From Brevundimonas sp. (GTDB taxonomy: Bacteria > Pseudomonadota > Alphaproteobacteria > Caulobacterales > Caulobacteraceae), in NCBI RefSeq assembly GCF_013912005.1, contig NZ_JACESB010000001.1:124001-188000 (forward strand): a stretch of 64,000 bases of DNA. Direction: 5' to 3'. The position numbers and the translations under genes are program-made. Below, piece by piece: positions 52,080 to 63,107 of the stretch. Below the pieces are notes generated by a model that had not been told where the DNA came from, ran no database searches, and saw only the letters and a program-made list of their open reading frames with translations. Within the stretch, counting starts at the first letter, position 1, and each line of letters starts with the position of its first letter.

Positions 52080-53188
52080 GCTTCGACTTCGACGCCGTCG
52101 TCGTCGGGGCCGGGGCGGTCGGCCTCGCCTGCGGGCGGGCGCTCTCCCGGCGCGGGCTGACGGTGCTGGTGCTGGAGAAGGAGCCGGCCATCGGCCAGGG
52201 CGTCTCCTCGCGCAACAGTGAGGTGATCCACGGCGGCCTCTACTATCCGTCGGGGTCGCTGAAGGCCCGCTTCTGCGTCGAGGGCCGACGGGCGCTCTAC
52301 GCCTTCCTCGACAGCCGCAAGGTCGATTACCGCCGGTGCGGCAAGCTGGTGGTCGCGACCGAGGCGGCCGAGGCCCCGCGCATCGAGGCGATCTTCCAGC
52401 AGGCGACGACCAACGGGGTCGAGGGCCTGGCGCACCTCACGGGCGCCCAGGCCCGGGCGCTTGAGCCCGCGCTCGCCGTCCATTCCGCCATCCTGTCGCC
52501 CGAGAGCGGCGTGTTCGACAGCCACGGCTACATGCTCGCCCTGCAGGGCGAGATCGAGGACGCCGGCGGGTCGGTCGTCGTCTCCACGCCGTTCGAACGC
52601 GCCGAACCGCTGCCGGGCGGCGGGTTCACGATCACCGCGGGCGGGGAGGGCGGGGCGACCCTGACCTCTCGCCTGCTGGTCACGGCGGCCGGGCTGGGGG
52701 CGCAGGACGCCGCCGGACGGATCGACGGCTACCCCGCCGACCGCATCCCGGCCGGCCATTTCGGCAAGGGCGTCTACTTCCGGCTGGCCGGCAAGGCGCC
52801 CTTCGACCGGCTGGTCTATCCGCCGCCGATCCCGGGGGCGCTGGGGACCCATTACCGCAAGGATCTGGGCGGGCAGGCGGTGTTCGGCCCCGACCTGGAA
52901 TACGTCGACGTCGAGGACTATTCCGTCGACCCCGCCCGCGCGGCGGCGTTCGAGCGCACCATCCGCCGGTTCTGGCCGGCGCTGCCGGACGGCGCCCTGA
53001 CCCCGGACTACGCCGGCATCCGGCCCAAGCTGCACGGCCCGGGCGAGCCGCAACCGGACTTCCAGCTGCGCGGGCGGGACGACCACGGCCTCGACGGCCT
53101 CGTCGCCCTGTTCGGCATCGAGAGCCCGGGCCTGACCAGCTCGCTGGCCATCGGCGAGGCCGTGGCGGGGATGCTCTCCGATGGTTGA
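52076..53188 (+). CDS. lhgO: FAD-dependent oxidoreductase, L-2-hydroxyglutarate dehydrogenase-like
   Basis: The 370 residues have an FAD-binding VVVGAGAVGLACGRAL (8-23), the SSRNSEVIHGGLYYP substrate block (44-58) shared by L-2-hydroxyglutarate oxidases, and a C-terminal YAGIRPKL and GIESPGLTSSLAIGE. It probably oxidises L-2-hydroxyglutarate to 2-oxoglutarate feeding electrons to the quinone pool; related DAO-fold substrates cannot be excluded. A GTG at 52076 overlaps the previous stop (GTGA). The next gene overlaps it by 8 bases. Confidence 0.88.
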   Translation: MSFDFDAVVVGAGAVGLACGRALSRRGLTVLVLEKEPAIGQGVSSRNSEVIHGGLYYPSGSLKARFCVEGRRALYAFLDSRKVDYRRCGKLVVATEAAEAPRIEAIFQQATTNGVEGLAHLTGAQARALEPALAVHSAILSPESGVFDSHGYMLALQGEIEDAGGSVVVSTPFERAEPLPGGGFTITAGGEGGATLTSRLLVTAAGLGAQDAAGRIDGYPADRIPAGHFGKGVYFRLAGKAPFDRLVYPPPIPGALGTHYRKDLGGQAVFGPDLEYVDVEDYSVDPARAAAFERTIRRFWPALPDGALTPDYAGIRPKLHGPGEPQPDFQLRGRDDHGLDGLVALFGIESPGLTSSLAIGEAVAGMLSDG

Positions 53189-53711
53189 GTCCGACTTCCG
53201 GCTGGCCCGCCCGGACGACGCGGTCGCCCTGCAGCCGCTCGTCCACCGGGCCTACCGGGGGGACAGCGCCCGCCGGGGCTGGACCCACGAGGCCGACCTG
53301 CTCGACGGCCAGCGCATCGACCTGGCCTCGCTGGAAACGATCCTCGCCGATCCGACCCAGGCGGTGATCGTCGCCGAGCGCGGCGGTGCGGCTGTGGGCT
53401 GCGTGCAGGTCTCGAACCGGCGGGGCGGCCTGGCCTATCTCGGCATGCTGACGGTCGATCCGCTGCTGCAGGGCTCCGGGCTCGGACGGCGTCTGATCGC
53501 GGCGGCCGAGAGACACGCCGTCGAGCAGTTCGGCGCGCGCCGCATGGAGATGACGGTCATCGTCCAGCGCGTCGAGCTGATCGACTGGTACGCCCGCCGC
53601 GGCTATTTGCCGACGGGCGAGGTGCGGCCTTTCCCGGCCACCGACCCGCGGTTCGGCCTGCCCAGGCGTGACGACCTCGCCTTCGTGGTGCTGGCCCGGT
53701 CGCTGGCTTGA
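53181..53711 (+). CDS. GNAT-family N-acetyltransferase
   Basis: A 176-residue acetyltransferase of the GNAT fold. The acetyl-CoA loop is QGSGLGRRLIAAAERHA (Q/RxxGxG), preceded by the LGMLTVDP strand and followed by the YARRGYLPTGEV block. The substrate is not predictable. Its start lies inside the end of lhgO, so it is part of that operon. Confidence 0.88.
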   Translation: MVESDFRLARPDDAVALQPLVHRAYRGDSARRGWTHEADLLDGQRIDLASLETILADPTQAVIVAERGGAAVGCVQVSNRRGGLAYLGMLTVDPLLQGSGLGRRLIAAAERHAVEQFGARRMEMTVIVQRVELIDWYARRGYLPTGEVRPFPATDPRFGLPRRDDLAFVVLARSLA

Positions 53712-53742
53712 CCCCGGCCGTCGCGTACGGCGACGCTGACGC

Positions 53743-54279
53743 ATGGAGATCGTCACCCCGCGCCTGAAGCTGCGGTCCGCCCGGACGGACGACCTGGCGG
53801 CAATGCACGCGGTCCTGTCGGATGCGCGCGCGACCCGCTGGTGGTCGACCCCGCCTCACGCGTCGCTGGACGAGACCGCCGCCTGGCTGGACAGCATGAT
53901 CGCCAACGGTCCGCGACATCCGGACTTCGTCATCGAGCGCAACGGGGCGGTGATCGGCAAGGTCGGGTTCTGGAAGCCGCCGGAGATCGGCTACATCCTG
54001 CATCCGGACCACTGGGGCCAGGGCCTCGCCTTCGAGGCGGCCGCGGCGGCGATCGCCCACGTCTTCGCCACCCTGCCGTTCGCCGAGCTCACCGCCGACG
54101 TCGATCCGGACAACGCCGGCTCGATCCGTTTGCTTGAGAAGCTCGGGTTCGTGCGGACGGGCTTCGGCGAACGCACCTGGAACGTGGGCGGCGAGTGGAA
54201 GGACAGCGTCTACTACGCCCTGGCCCGCACGGCGTGGGAGGCCGCTCAGAGCACCTCCACCCAGCCCTCGCCCAGATAG
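53743..54279 (+). CDS. RimJ/RimL-type GNAT N-acetyltransferase
   Basis: The 178 residues begin MEIVTPRLKLRSARTDDL, the usual opening of RimJ/RimL-like acetyltransferases that modify ribosomal-protein N-termini or small molecules. The acetyl-CoA helix follows GYILHPDHWGQGLAFEAA, and DPDNAGSIRLLEKLGFVRTG is the family end block. It lies 31 bases after the other GNAT gene. Its last 34 bases overlap the opposite gene at 54246. Confidence 0.87.
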   Translation: MEIVTPRLKLRSARTDDLAAMHAVLSDARATRWWSTPPHASLDETAAWLDSMIANGPRHPDFVIERNGAVIGKVGFWKPPEIGYILHPDHWGQGLAFEAAAAAIAHVFATLPFAELTADVDPDNAGSIRLLEKLGFVRTGFGERTWNVGGEWKDSVYYALARTAWEAAQSTSTQPSPR

Positions 54280-54908
54280 TCGCCCTTCTTGCCGTAGCAG
54301 AACAGGCCGAGCCGCTCGGCGCTCCGTTCGTCCCGCTGCGAGCTCCAGCGCACCTGCTTGCAGGGCCACGCCCCCACGGGCGCCTCGCCGATGACGGTCA
54401 GCGCCAGTTCGGCTCCGGAAATCCCCGTCCATCGGATCGCCTCGCCCACCGCCATCTCGCCCACCCGGTTCTCGAGCGCCCCCATCGGCTGCACCTCCGG
54501 AACGTGGTGGCGGATCCAGGAGTCGTAGGATCGTCCGCCCTCGCAGTCGGCGCAGGCGACGCGGTTGAACTCGTCAAAGGCGCGCTCGGCGTTCGCGAGC
54601 TCCGGCGAGAACTCCAGACGGTAGGGACCCGGGAGCGCCGGGCTGTAGTTCACCGGTGCGGGATCGGCGAAGGCGGAGACCGGCGCCGCCCCGCCGCCGC
54701 CCCGCGCGCCGTCCGACGCTTCCGCCGCGGCTCCATCGGCGGCGCGGCGGTCCCGACGGCCGAACAGGCTCGCCGCGGCCTCCCGGGCGGCGCCCTCGGC
54801 GAGGGCCTGCCCCGCCCCGCGGGCGGCGCGTTCCAGCAGGCTCTGGGCCGAGGCGGGGCCGGCGAGGGCGGACAGGGCGGCGGCGGCGAGCAGCACACGG
54901 GTGAACAT
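54246..54908 (-). CDS. Exported protein of unknown function
   Basis: The 220-residue product has a Sec signal ([21 protein letters not shown], cleavage near ASA-QS), an Ala/Arg-rich low-complexity segment (about 22-85) and a more ordered domain (about 90-220) with four to five cysteines, including [15 protein letters not shown] and [15 protein letters not shown]. Disulfide-stabilised periplasmic structure is plausible. I recognise no family. It is transcribed away from rpmF, across a 245-base gap. Confidence 0.75.
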   Translation of the reverse strand: MFTRVLLAAAALSALAGPASAQSLLERAARGAGQALAEGAAREAAASLFGRRDRRAADGAAAEASDGARGGGGAAPVSAFADPAPVNYSPALPGPYRLEFSPELANAERAFDEFNRVACADCEGGRSYDSWIRHHVPEVQPMGALENRVGEMAVGEAIRWTGISGAELALTVIGEAPVGAWPCKQVRWSSQRDERSAERLGLFCYGKKGDYLGEGWVEVL

Positions 54909-55040
54909 GTCGGTTCCTTCGGGTCTTCACGGGGAAGCGCGGCTGTAGGGAGCCGGCCGTTGGTCAGCCAGTGAATTGCGTGCAAGCTTTGAGACTCGAT
55001 TTCGTCATCTTCCAACGTCACCGCCCCCGCGCGGCGGCGC

Positions 55041-55070
55041 TTGAAAAGCCCGGCGGCTTCATGCATAAGC
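55041..55070 (+). promoter_or_regulatory. Putative rpmF promoter
   Basis: TTGAAAA (55041-55047) and GCATAAGC (55063-55070) lie 15 bases apart, about 84 bases before the rpmF start. They resemble, but do not fully match, the Caulobacter sigma-73 consensus (TTGACGS, GCTANAWC). Confidence 0.45.
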
Positions 55071-55153
55071 CCGCGCTCGCGTGGCGGCTCTCCCGGGGGC
55101 CGCCGCTGTTGTTTTCGCGCCCTCCGGCGCCCGACCAGAAGATTGAGACGGAC

Positions 55154-55336
55154 ATGGCCGTTCCGAAGCGGAAAGTATCGCCCTCGCGTCGCAACATGCG
55201 CCGCGCCCACGACGCCCTGGGCACGAACGCCTACGTCGAGGACAAGGACACCGGCGAGCTGAAGCGCCCGCACCACATCGACCTGAAGACCGGCACCTAT
55301 CGCGGCCGCCAGGTCCTGACGCCGAAGGAAGACTAG
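55154..55336 (+). CDS. rpmF: Large ribosomal subunit protein bL32
   Basis: The 60-residue protein starts [20 protein letters not shown], the standard bL32 opening, and is rich in Arg/Lys throughout. The zinc-ribbon cysteines found in some bL32 proteins are absent, which is normal for this lineage type. The open frame reaches 61 codons further upstream, but the ATG at 55154 is the family start. A strong terminator follows. Confidence 0.96.
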   Translation: MAVPKRKVSPSRRNMRRAHDALGTNAYVEDKDTGELKRPHHIDLKTGTYRGRQVLTPKED

Positions 55337-55362
55337 GTCTTTCCACGCGTTGACGCCGATTG

Positions 55363-55391
55363 ACGGCGCGCGGTTCTCCGCGCGCCGTTTT
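55363..55391 (+). terminator. Rho-independent terminator after rpmF
   Basis: A 10-base perfect GC stem (CGGCGCGCGG, 55364-55373, with CCGCGCGCCG, 55378-55387) around TTCT is followed by TTTT (55388-55391), 27 bases after the rpmF stop. It is the clearest intrinsic terminator in the window. Confidence 0.85.
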
Positions 55392-55430
55392 CGTGCGTTG
55401 ATAGGGACCCGACCTGCCGGAGCCCTCGCC

Positions 55431-56048
55431 ATGATCCGTCGCCTGCTGCTCGCCTCCGCCGTCCTGGCCCTCGCCGCCTGCGGGGCGCCCGACCCGGACG
55501 CCCCCGAGGCCGCCGCCCCCGAATCGGCGGCGCCCGAACCCACGCCGCCGCCGGCGGCTGTTTCGACGAGCCCGCGCCTGACGGCCGACGGATGGGGGCC
55601 GCTGCGAATCGGCATGACCCGCGCCGAGGTGGTCGCCGCCCTCGGCGAGGATGCGAACCCGGACGCCGTGGGCGGACCCGACCCCGCCAGCTGCGACGAG
55701 TTCCGGCCGGCCCGCGCCCCCGAGGGCCTGCTGGTGATGATCGAGAACGGGCGCCTGACCCGCATCTCCGCGATCCGCGATTCGCAGGTGACGACCGAGC
55801 GAGGCTACGGGATCGGCGACCCGGCCGACGGGATCGCCGCCGCCTACGGCGCGGAGGCCCGGCGCGAGCCGCACAAGTACGAGCCGGCGCCGGCGGAGTA
55901 TATCACCGTGTGGAGCCGCGGCGGCGCCGCCGGCTACGTCGAGAATCCGGACGCCCGCGGCCTCGTCTTCGAGATCGGCCAGGACGGGGCGGTGAAGGCG
56001 ATCCGCGCCGGCGGGCCCTCCATCCAGTACGTCGAAGGCTGCGCCTGA
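55431..56048 (+). CDS. Lipoprotein of unknown function with SmpA-like motif
   Basis: The ATG at 55431 gives 205 residues with a lipoprotein signal (MIRRLLLASAVLALAAC, C17), a Pro/Ala/Glu-rich linker and a domain starting GWGPLRIGMTRAEVVAALGE, reminiscent of the small SmpA/BamE-like repeat that begins with a G-M-T/S-xxE-V turn. Two cysteines (CDEF and the terminal EGCA) could pair. An upstream in-frame ATG at 55350 lies inside the rpmF terminator and is unlikely. Function unknown. Confidence 0.78.
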   Translation: MIRRLLLASAVLALAACGAPDPDAPEAAAPESAAPEPTPPPAAVSTSPRLTADGWGPLRIGMTRAEVVAALGEDANPDAVGGPDPASCDEFRPARAPEGLLVMIENGRLTRISAIRDSQVTTERGYGIGDPADGIAAAYGAEARREPHKYEPAPAEYITVWSRGGAAGYVENPDARGLVFEIGQDGAVKAIRAGGPSIQYVEGCA

Positions 56049-56102
56049 CGCGGAGGGGGGCGGGCGTCCGACAGCAACCCGTTCCTGCGCCTCGATCTTT
56101 GA

Positions 56103-57458
<1,356 letters not shown>

Positions 57459-57468
57459 GGGCGGGCGC

Positions 57469-57487
57469 GACCGCAAAACCTGCGGTC
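57469..57487 (+). terminator. Hairpin after eno
   Basis: GACCGCA (57469-57475) pairs perfectly with TGCGGTC (57481-57487) around AAACC, 11 bases after the eno stop. A T-run is lacking, so terminator strength is doubtful. Confidence 0.4.
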
Positions 57488-57559
57488 AAGCTACGGTTCG
57501 TTAGGCATTTTCGGGCAGGACTGGTCAATCACGAGTTCGCGCTCAGAAGGAGCGTCCGA

Positions 57560-57889
57560 GTGCCCGAGCGGATGAAGCCCTATCTACCGTCCTGCGTGTT
57601 GCTGCTGCTGATCGCCTATTTGGGGGTGCAGGCCCTGACCGGCGAGCGCGGCCTGCTGGGCGGCGGCGAGCGTGAGGCCCTGCTGCTGCGCCGCGAGGCC
57701 CAGCTGGCGCGGATCATGGAAGAGCGCCGCGATCTCGAGGTCCGTGTCCGCTACCTGCGCACCGACAGCCTGTCCCGCGACCTGCTCGAGGAACGCGCCC
57801 GCGCCGTCCTGGGCTTCGCCGACCCCCGCGACTATGTGATCCGGGTCTCCCATCCGGTGTCGGAACGGGCCTCCGCCGCCAGATCGTGA
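57560..57889 (+). CDS. ftsB: Cell-division protein FtsB / septum formation initiator
   Basis: The 109-residue product has one N-terminal membrane helix (about 8-26) followed by a coiled-coil (REALLLRREAQLARIMEERRDLEVRV, about 38-63) and the short DLLEERARAVLGF segment typical of FtsB/DivIC. FtsB joins FtsL and FtsQ in the divisome. A GTG at 57560 follows AAGGAG by 8 bases, giving the family N-terminus. The eno-ftsB-pdh order is conserved in many alphaproteobacteria. Confidence 0.9.
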   Translation: MPERMKPYLPSCVLLLLIAYLGVQALTGERGLLGGGEREALLLRREAQLARIMEERRDLEVRVRYLRTDSLSRDLLEERARAVLGFADPRDYVIRVSHPVSERASAARS

Positions 57890-57917
57890 ACTTTAGTTAC
57901 AGCTTCACCGGGCCGCT

Positions 57918-57947
57918 TTGCGTTTCGGGAACGAAGGCTGCTAAAGC
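57918..57947 (+). promoter_or_regulatory. Putative pdh operon promoter
   Basis: TTGCGTT (57918-57924) and GCTAAAGC (57940-57947) are 15 bases apart, 56 bases before the pdhA ATG. The -10 octamer is identical to that before eno and matches seven of eight consensus positions. Confidence 0.55.
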
Positions 57948-58003
57948 CCCTTTCCGTAACGACAAGAGGCTCCGCCCGGCGGGGTCCAGCCGGGAGATGA
58001 CGG

Positions 58004-59020
58004 ATGGCGAAAGCCGCCGCTAAAGCGACCTCGACGAAGATTCCCAACACGCCCCGGGCCTCCAAGGAGGACCTGCTGCGCTTCTATCGCGAGATGGTGC
58101 TGATCCGCCGCTTCGAGGAGCGCGCGGGCCAACTGTACGGCATGGGCCTGATCGGCGGCTTCTGCCACCTGTACATCGGCCAGGAAGCGGTGGCGGTCGG
58201 CGTCCAGGAGAGCGTGAAGCAGGGCTACGACAAGATCATCACCGGCTACCGCGACCATGGCCACATGCTGGCCGCCGGCATGGATCCGAAGGAGGTCATG
58301 GCCGAGCTTACGGGCCGCATCGGCGGCTCGTCCAAGGGCAAGGGCGGCTCGATGCACATGTTCGACGTGCCGACCGGCTTCTACGGCGGCCACGGCATCG
58401 TCGGCGCCCAGGTGGCGCTGGGCACCGGCCTGGCCTTCGCCGGCAAGTACCGCGGCGACGACTCCGTGGCCTTCATCTACTTCGGCGACGGCGCGGCCAA
58501 CCAGGGCCAGGTGTACGAGAGCTTCAACATGGCCCAGCTGTGGAAGCTGCCGGCCATCTACATCATCGAGAACAACCAGTACGCCATGGGCACGAGCATC
58601 GACCGCTCGTCCTCGACGACCGACCTCAGCCAGCGCGGCGCCAGCTTCGGCATCCCCGGCGAACAGGTCGACGGGATGGACGTGCTGGCGGTGCGCGACG
58701 CCACGGCCCGCGCGGTCAAGCGCGCCCGCGAGGGCGGCGGCCCGTACATCCTCGAGGTCAAGACCTACCGCTACCGCGGCCACTCCATGTCGGACCCGGC
58801 CAAGTACCGCACCAAGGAGGAGGTCGACGAGGTCAAGAAGACCCGCGACCCGATCGAGCACGTCAAGGTGCTGCTGGAGCAGGCCTCGGCCACCGAGGAC
58901 GAGCTCAAGGCCATCGACAACGAAATCAAGGCGATCGTGGCGGAAGCTGTCCAGTTCGCTCAAGAGAGCCCGGAGCCGGATCCGTCCGAGCTCTATACCG
59001 ACGTTTACGTGGAGGCCTGA
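58004..59020 (+). CDS. pdhA: Pyruvate dehydrogenase E1 component, alpha subunit
   Basis: With PdhB it decarboxylates pyruvate using thiamine diphosphate. The 338 residues include RRFEERAGQLYG, the phosphorylation-region-like YRGHSMSDP, and the ThDP-binding GDGAANQGQVYESFN. The Ala/Lys/Thr-rich first 15 residues precede the fold. It starts the operon pdhA-pdhB-DUF5076-pdhC-DUF3667-lpd, each gene close to or overlapping the next. Confidence 0.96.
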   Translation: MAKAAAKATSTKIPNTPRASKEDLLRFYREMVLIRRFEERAGQLYGMGLIGGFCHLYIGQEAVAVGVQESVKQGYDKIITGYRDHGHMLAAGMDPKEVMAELTGRIGGSSKGKGGSMHMFDVPTGFYGGHGIVGAQVALGTGLAFAGKYRGDDSVAFIYFGDGAANQGQVYESFNMAQLWKLPAIYIIENNQYAMGTSIDRSSSTTDLSQRGASFGIPGEQVDGMDVLAVRDATARAVKRAREGGGPYILEVKTYRYRGHSMSDPAKYRTKEEVDEVKKTRDPIEHVKVLLEQASATEDELKAIDNEIKAIVAEAVQFAQESPEPDPSELYTDVYVEA

Positions 59021-59023
59021 TCC

Positions 59024-60396
<1,373 letters not shown>

Positions 60397-60400
<4 letters not shown>

Positions 60401-60696
60401 GCATCGAGAACCAGAGCCTGCCGATCCCCGACGAGGTCCTCCTCGAGGAGGAGACCGAGGTGGCCGAGCTGGCCCGGGTCTGGTGGTGTCGCAACCGGCC
60501 GCAGATGACGATCCGGCCCGCCGCCCGGGACCCGCGGCTCATCGGGCTGATCCTCGCCGAGCTGGCGTGGAACTACTCCAACGCCTACGAACGGGCGGTG
60601 GGCATGGATCCGGAGAAGGCGTTCTCCGACATCCTGGCCGGCTGGCAGGATGGTCTGGAGATGGTGGCAGAGACCAAGGCGCGAGCGGCGAAATGA
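60397..60696 (+). CDS. DUF5076 protein inside the pdh operon
   Basis: The 99-residue product is acidic and helical with aromatic-rich blocks [12 protein letters not shown] and [13 protein letters not shown] associate it with the DUF5076 family, of unknown function. Its ATG overlaps the pdhB stop by 4 bases, and its stop overlaps the pdhC start by 4 bases, so all three are tightly co-translated. A role in assembling or tuning the PDH complex is inference from this placement. Confidence 0.85.
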
Positions 60697-61997
60697 CCGA
60701 TATCCTGATGCCCGCCCTCTCTCCGACGATGGAGGAAGGCGTCCTCGCCAAATGGCACGTCAAGGCCGGCGACACCGTCAAGGCCGGCGACGTTATCGCC
60801 GAGATCGAGACCGACAAGGCGACCATGGAGGTCGAGGCCGTCGACGAGGGGGAAGTGGCCGAGATCCTCGTCCCCGAGGGAACCGAGGCGGTCAAGGTCA
60901 ACACGCCGATCGCGCGGCTGAAGGGGGAGGGCGGCGCGCCGGCCCCGAAGCCGGTCGAGGCGCCGAAGCCGGCCGAAGCCGCAAAGCCGAAGGCCGAACC
61001 CGCCCCCGCGGGACATGAGAGCGGCCAGGCCGTCGCCACGCCGCAGGGCGTCAAGGCCGCGGCCTCGACCCTGGCTCCCGCGACGTCGGAGGACGGCGGC
61101 CGGCTGTTCGCCTCGCCGCTGGCGCGTCGCCTGGCCGCGCAGGCCGGGCTGGATCTGAAATCGATCAAGGGCTCCGGCCCGCGCGGCCGCATCGTGCGCC
61201 GCGACGTCGAGGCCGCCGGCAAGGGCGGCGCGGCCGCGCCCGCGGGCGCCCCGGCCGGCGCGGAGCCGCGCAAGGTCCTGTCGCTGGCGCAGATGGGCAT
61301 TCCGGACGGCAGCTACGACCTCGTGCCGCTGGACGGCATGCGCAAGGCCATCGCCCGGCGCCTGACCGACAGCTTCCGCGACGTGCCGCACTTCCCGCTC
61401 ACCATCGACTGCGAGATCGACGGCCTGCTGGCCGCGCGGGCGAAGGTGAACGCCCTGCTGGAGAAGGACGGGATCAAGGTCTCGGTCAACGACTTCGTGC
61501 TGAAGGCCTCGGCCATGGCGCTGAAGGCGGTGCCGGAGGCCAACGCCAGCTATTCGCCCGAAGGCATCGCCATGCACCACCACGCCGACGTGGCGATGGC
61601 GGTGGCGATCGACGGCGGGCTGATCACTCCGATCATCCGCAAGGCCGAGACCAAGACCCTGTCGCAGATCGCGACCGAGTCGAAGGACCTCGCCAAACGC
61701 GCCCGCGACCGCAAGCTGAAGCCCGAGGAGTTCCAGGGCGGCACCTTCTCGGTCTCCAACCTCGGCATGTTCGGGATCAAGGCCTTCGCCTCGATCATCA
61801 ACGAGCCCCAGGGCGCGATCATGAGCGTGGGGGCAGGGGAGCAGCGGCCGGTCGTGAAGAACGGCCAGCTGGCGGTGGCGACGGTGATGACCGTGACCCT
61901 GACCTGCGATCACCGGGTCGTCGACGGGGCCGTCGGCGCCCGCTTCCTGCAGGTGTTCAAGGCCATGATCGAGGACCCGGTCACCATGCTGGCCTGA
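60693..61997 (+). CDS. pdhC: Pyruvate dehydrogenase E2 (dihydrolipoamide acetyltransferase)
   Basis: E2 forms the core of the complex and transfers the acetyl group to CoA. The ATG at 60693 gives 434 residues: a lipoyl domain (K42 in ETDKATMEV), an Ala/Pro linker, a peripheral-subunit-binding domain ([18 protein letters not shown].. [13 protein letters not shown], about 138-175) and the catalytic domain (about 205-434) ending with the active-site DHRVVDG. One E2 lipoyl domain plus one on E1 beta makes two per protomer pair. Confidence 0.96.
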   Translation: MTDILMPALSPTMEEGVLAKWHVKAGDTVKAGDVIAEIETDKATMEVEAVDEGEVAEILVPEGTEAVKVNTPIARLKGEGGAPAPKPVEAPKPAEAAKPKAEPAPAGHESGQAVATPQGVKAAASTLAPATSEDGGRLFASPLARRLAAQAGLDLKSIKGSGPRGRIVRRDVEAAGKGGAAAPAGAPAGAEPRKVLSLAQMGIPDGSYDLVPLDGMRKAIARRLTDSFRDVPHFPLTIDCEIDGLLAARAKVNALLEKDGIKVSVNDFVLKASAMALKAVPEANASYSPEGIAMHHHADVAMAVAIDGGLITPIIRKAETKTLSQIATESKDLAKRARDRKLKPEEFQGGTFSVSNLGMFGIKAFASIINEPQGAIMSVGAGEQRPVVKNGQLAVATVMTVTLTCDHRVVDGAVGARFLQVFKAMIEDPVTMLA

Positions 61998-62036
61998 GGC
62001 CGGCGCGGGCCCGCAATGCGGGCTACGGGAGGGGGG

Positions 62037-63014
62037 ATGACCGACGCAGCCGCGCAGGCGACGCCGACCGGCGATCCGAAAGGCTGCGGAGCCTGCGGGG
62101 CGGCGCTCCACGGCCGCTATTGCCACGCCTGCGGCCAGGACTCGGATGATCGCCCCCGACCCCTGCGCGACTGGGTCGAGGAGGCCTTCTCGGAAGGCAG
62201 CCTCGTCGACGGCCGCACCGCCCGCACCCTGATCGCCCTTGCGACCGCGCCGGGCCGCCTGCTCGAGGCGTACCGCAGCGCCGCAGGCAGTCGCTACCAG
62301 ACACCCACCAAGCTGTTCGTCGTGGCGACGGCGCTGTTCCTGCTGGCCCTGGGGTTCGCGGACGTCGCCCTCTACCAGTTCGTCGCGCGCCCGGTGGACG
62401 CGGGACGGCCGGTGACCGCCGTCGCTGACCCTGATGGCGCGACGGTGCACATGGACAACGTCGCCCAGGGCGAACTGTGGATGCGGCGTCGGGTGGAGCC
62501 GACGATCGATCCGGCCGTGACCGCGGCCCTGCGCGCGGCGGCGGCGCAGGCGGTCACCGAACGCGACCGGCAGAACCTGCTCTACGAGATCCAGAGCAAC
62601 CGGGAGCAGGCGCTGATCTCCGAACGGCTGGCGGCGTGGCTGCCGAACGCCTTGTGGCTGCTGATGCCGCTCTATGCGCTGCTTCTGGCGCCGTTCTTCG
62701 GCCGGCGGCGCTTGCTGATGGAGCACCTCGTCTTCGCCATGTGGGCCCACGTCATCGGCTTCGGCCTGCTCAGCCTTCTCGCCCTGGCCAACAAGTGGGG
62801 CCCGGGCTTCCCGGCCTGGCCCGTGGTCATCCCGTATCTGCTGTACTTCACCGCGGCGGCGTCGTCGTACTACCGGACGCCGCCGTTCAGCGCCCTCTGG
62901 CGCGGCGCAGCCCACCTCGCCGCCTATGTGCTGCTCGTCCTGATGCCGGCCACGATCGTCGTCGCCGTCTCGGCCATGGACGTGGAAGCGTTCATCGCCT
63001 TTCTGATGGCCTGA
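62037..63014 (+). CDS. DUF3667 membrane protein with N-terminal zinc ribbon
   Basis: The ATG at 62037 follows GGGAGGGGGG and gives 325 residues. Two CxxC pairs (CGAC and CHAC, about 17-35) form a zinc ribbon typical of DUF3667; three to six hydrophobic segments follow (near 95-115, 210-230, 240-262, 265-283 and 295-315). An earlier ATG at 62016 adds seven residues. The function of the family is unknown. It sits between pdhC and lpd on the same strand, an unusual insertion into a metabolic operon. Confidence 0.82.
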   Translation: MTDAAAQATPTGDPKGCGACGAALHGRYCHACGQDSDDRPRPLRDWVEEAFSEGSLVDGRTARTLIALATAPGRLLEAYRSAAGSRYQTPTKLFVVATALFLLALGFADVALYQFVARPVDAGRPVTAVADPDGATVHMDNVAQGELWMRRRVEPTIDPAVTAALRAAAAQAVTERDRQNLLYEIQSNREQALISERLAAWLPNALWLLMPLYALLLAPFFGRRRLLMEHLVFAMWAHVIGFGLLSLLALANKWGPGFPAWPVVIPYLLYFTAAASSYYRTPPFSALWRGAAHLAAYVLLVLMPATIVVAVSAMDVEAFIAFLMA

Positions 63015-63107
63015 CAAATTGTATCGCTGCAGGGCAGGGGAGTGGCCCGCCCGGCCCCCGGCGCGTTAAAGAGGCTGCCCGCGGGAGACTCGCGCCAAGG
63101 AGGGCCT

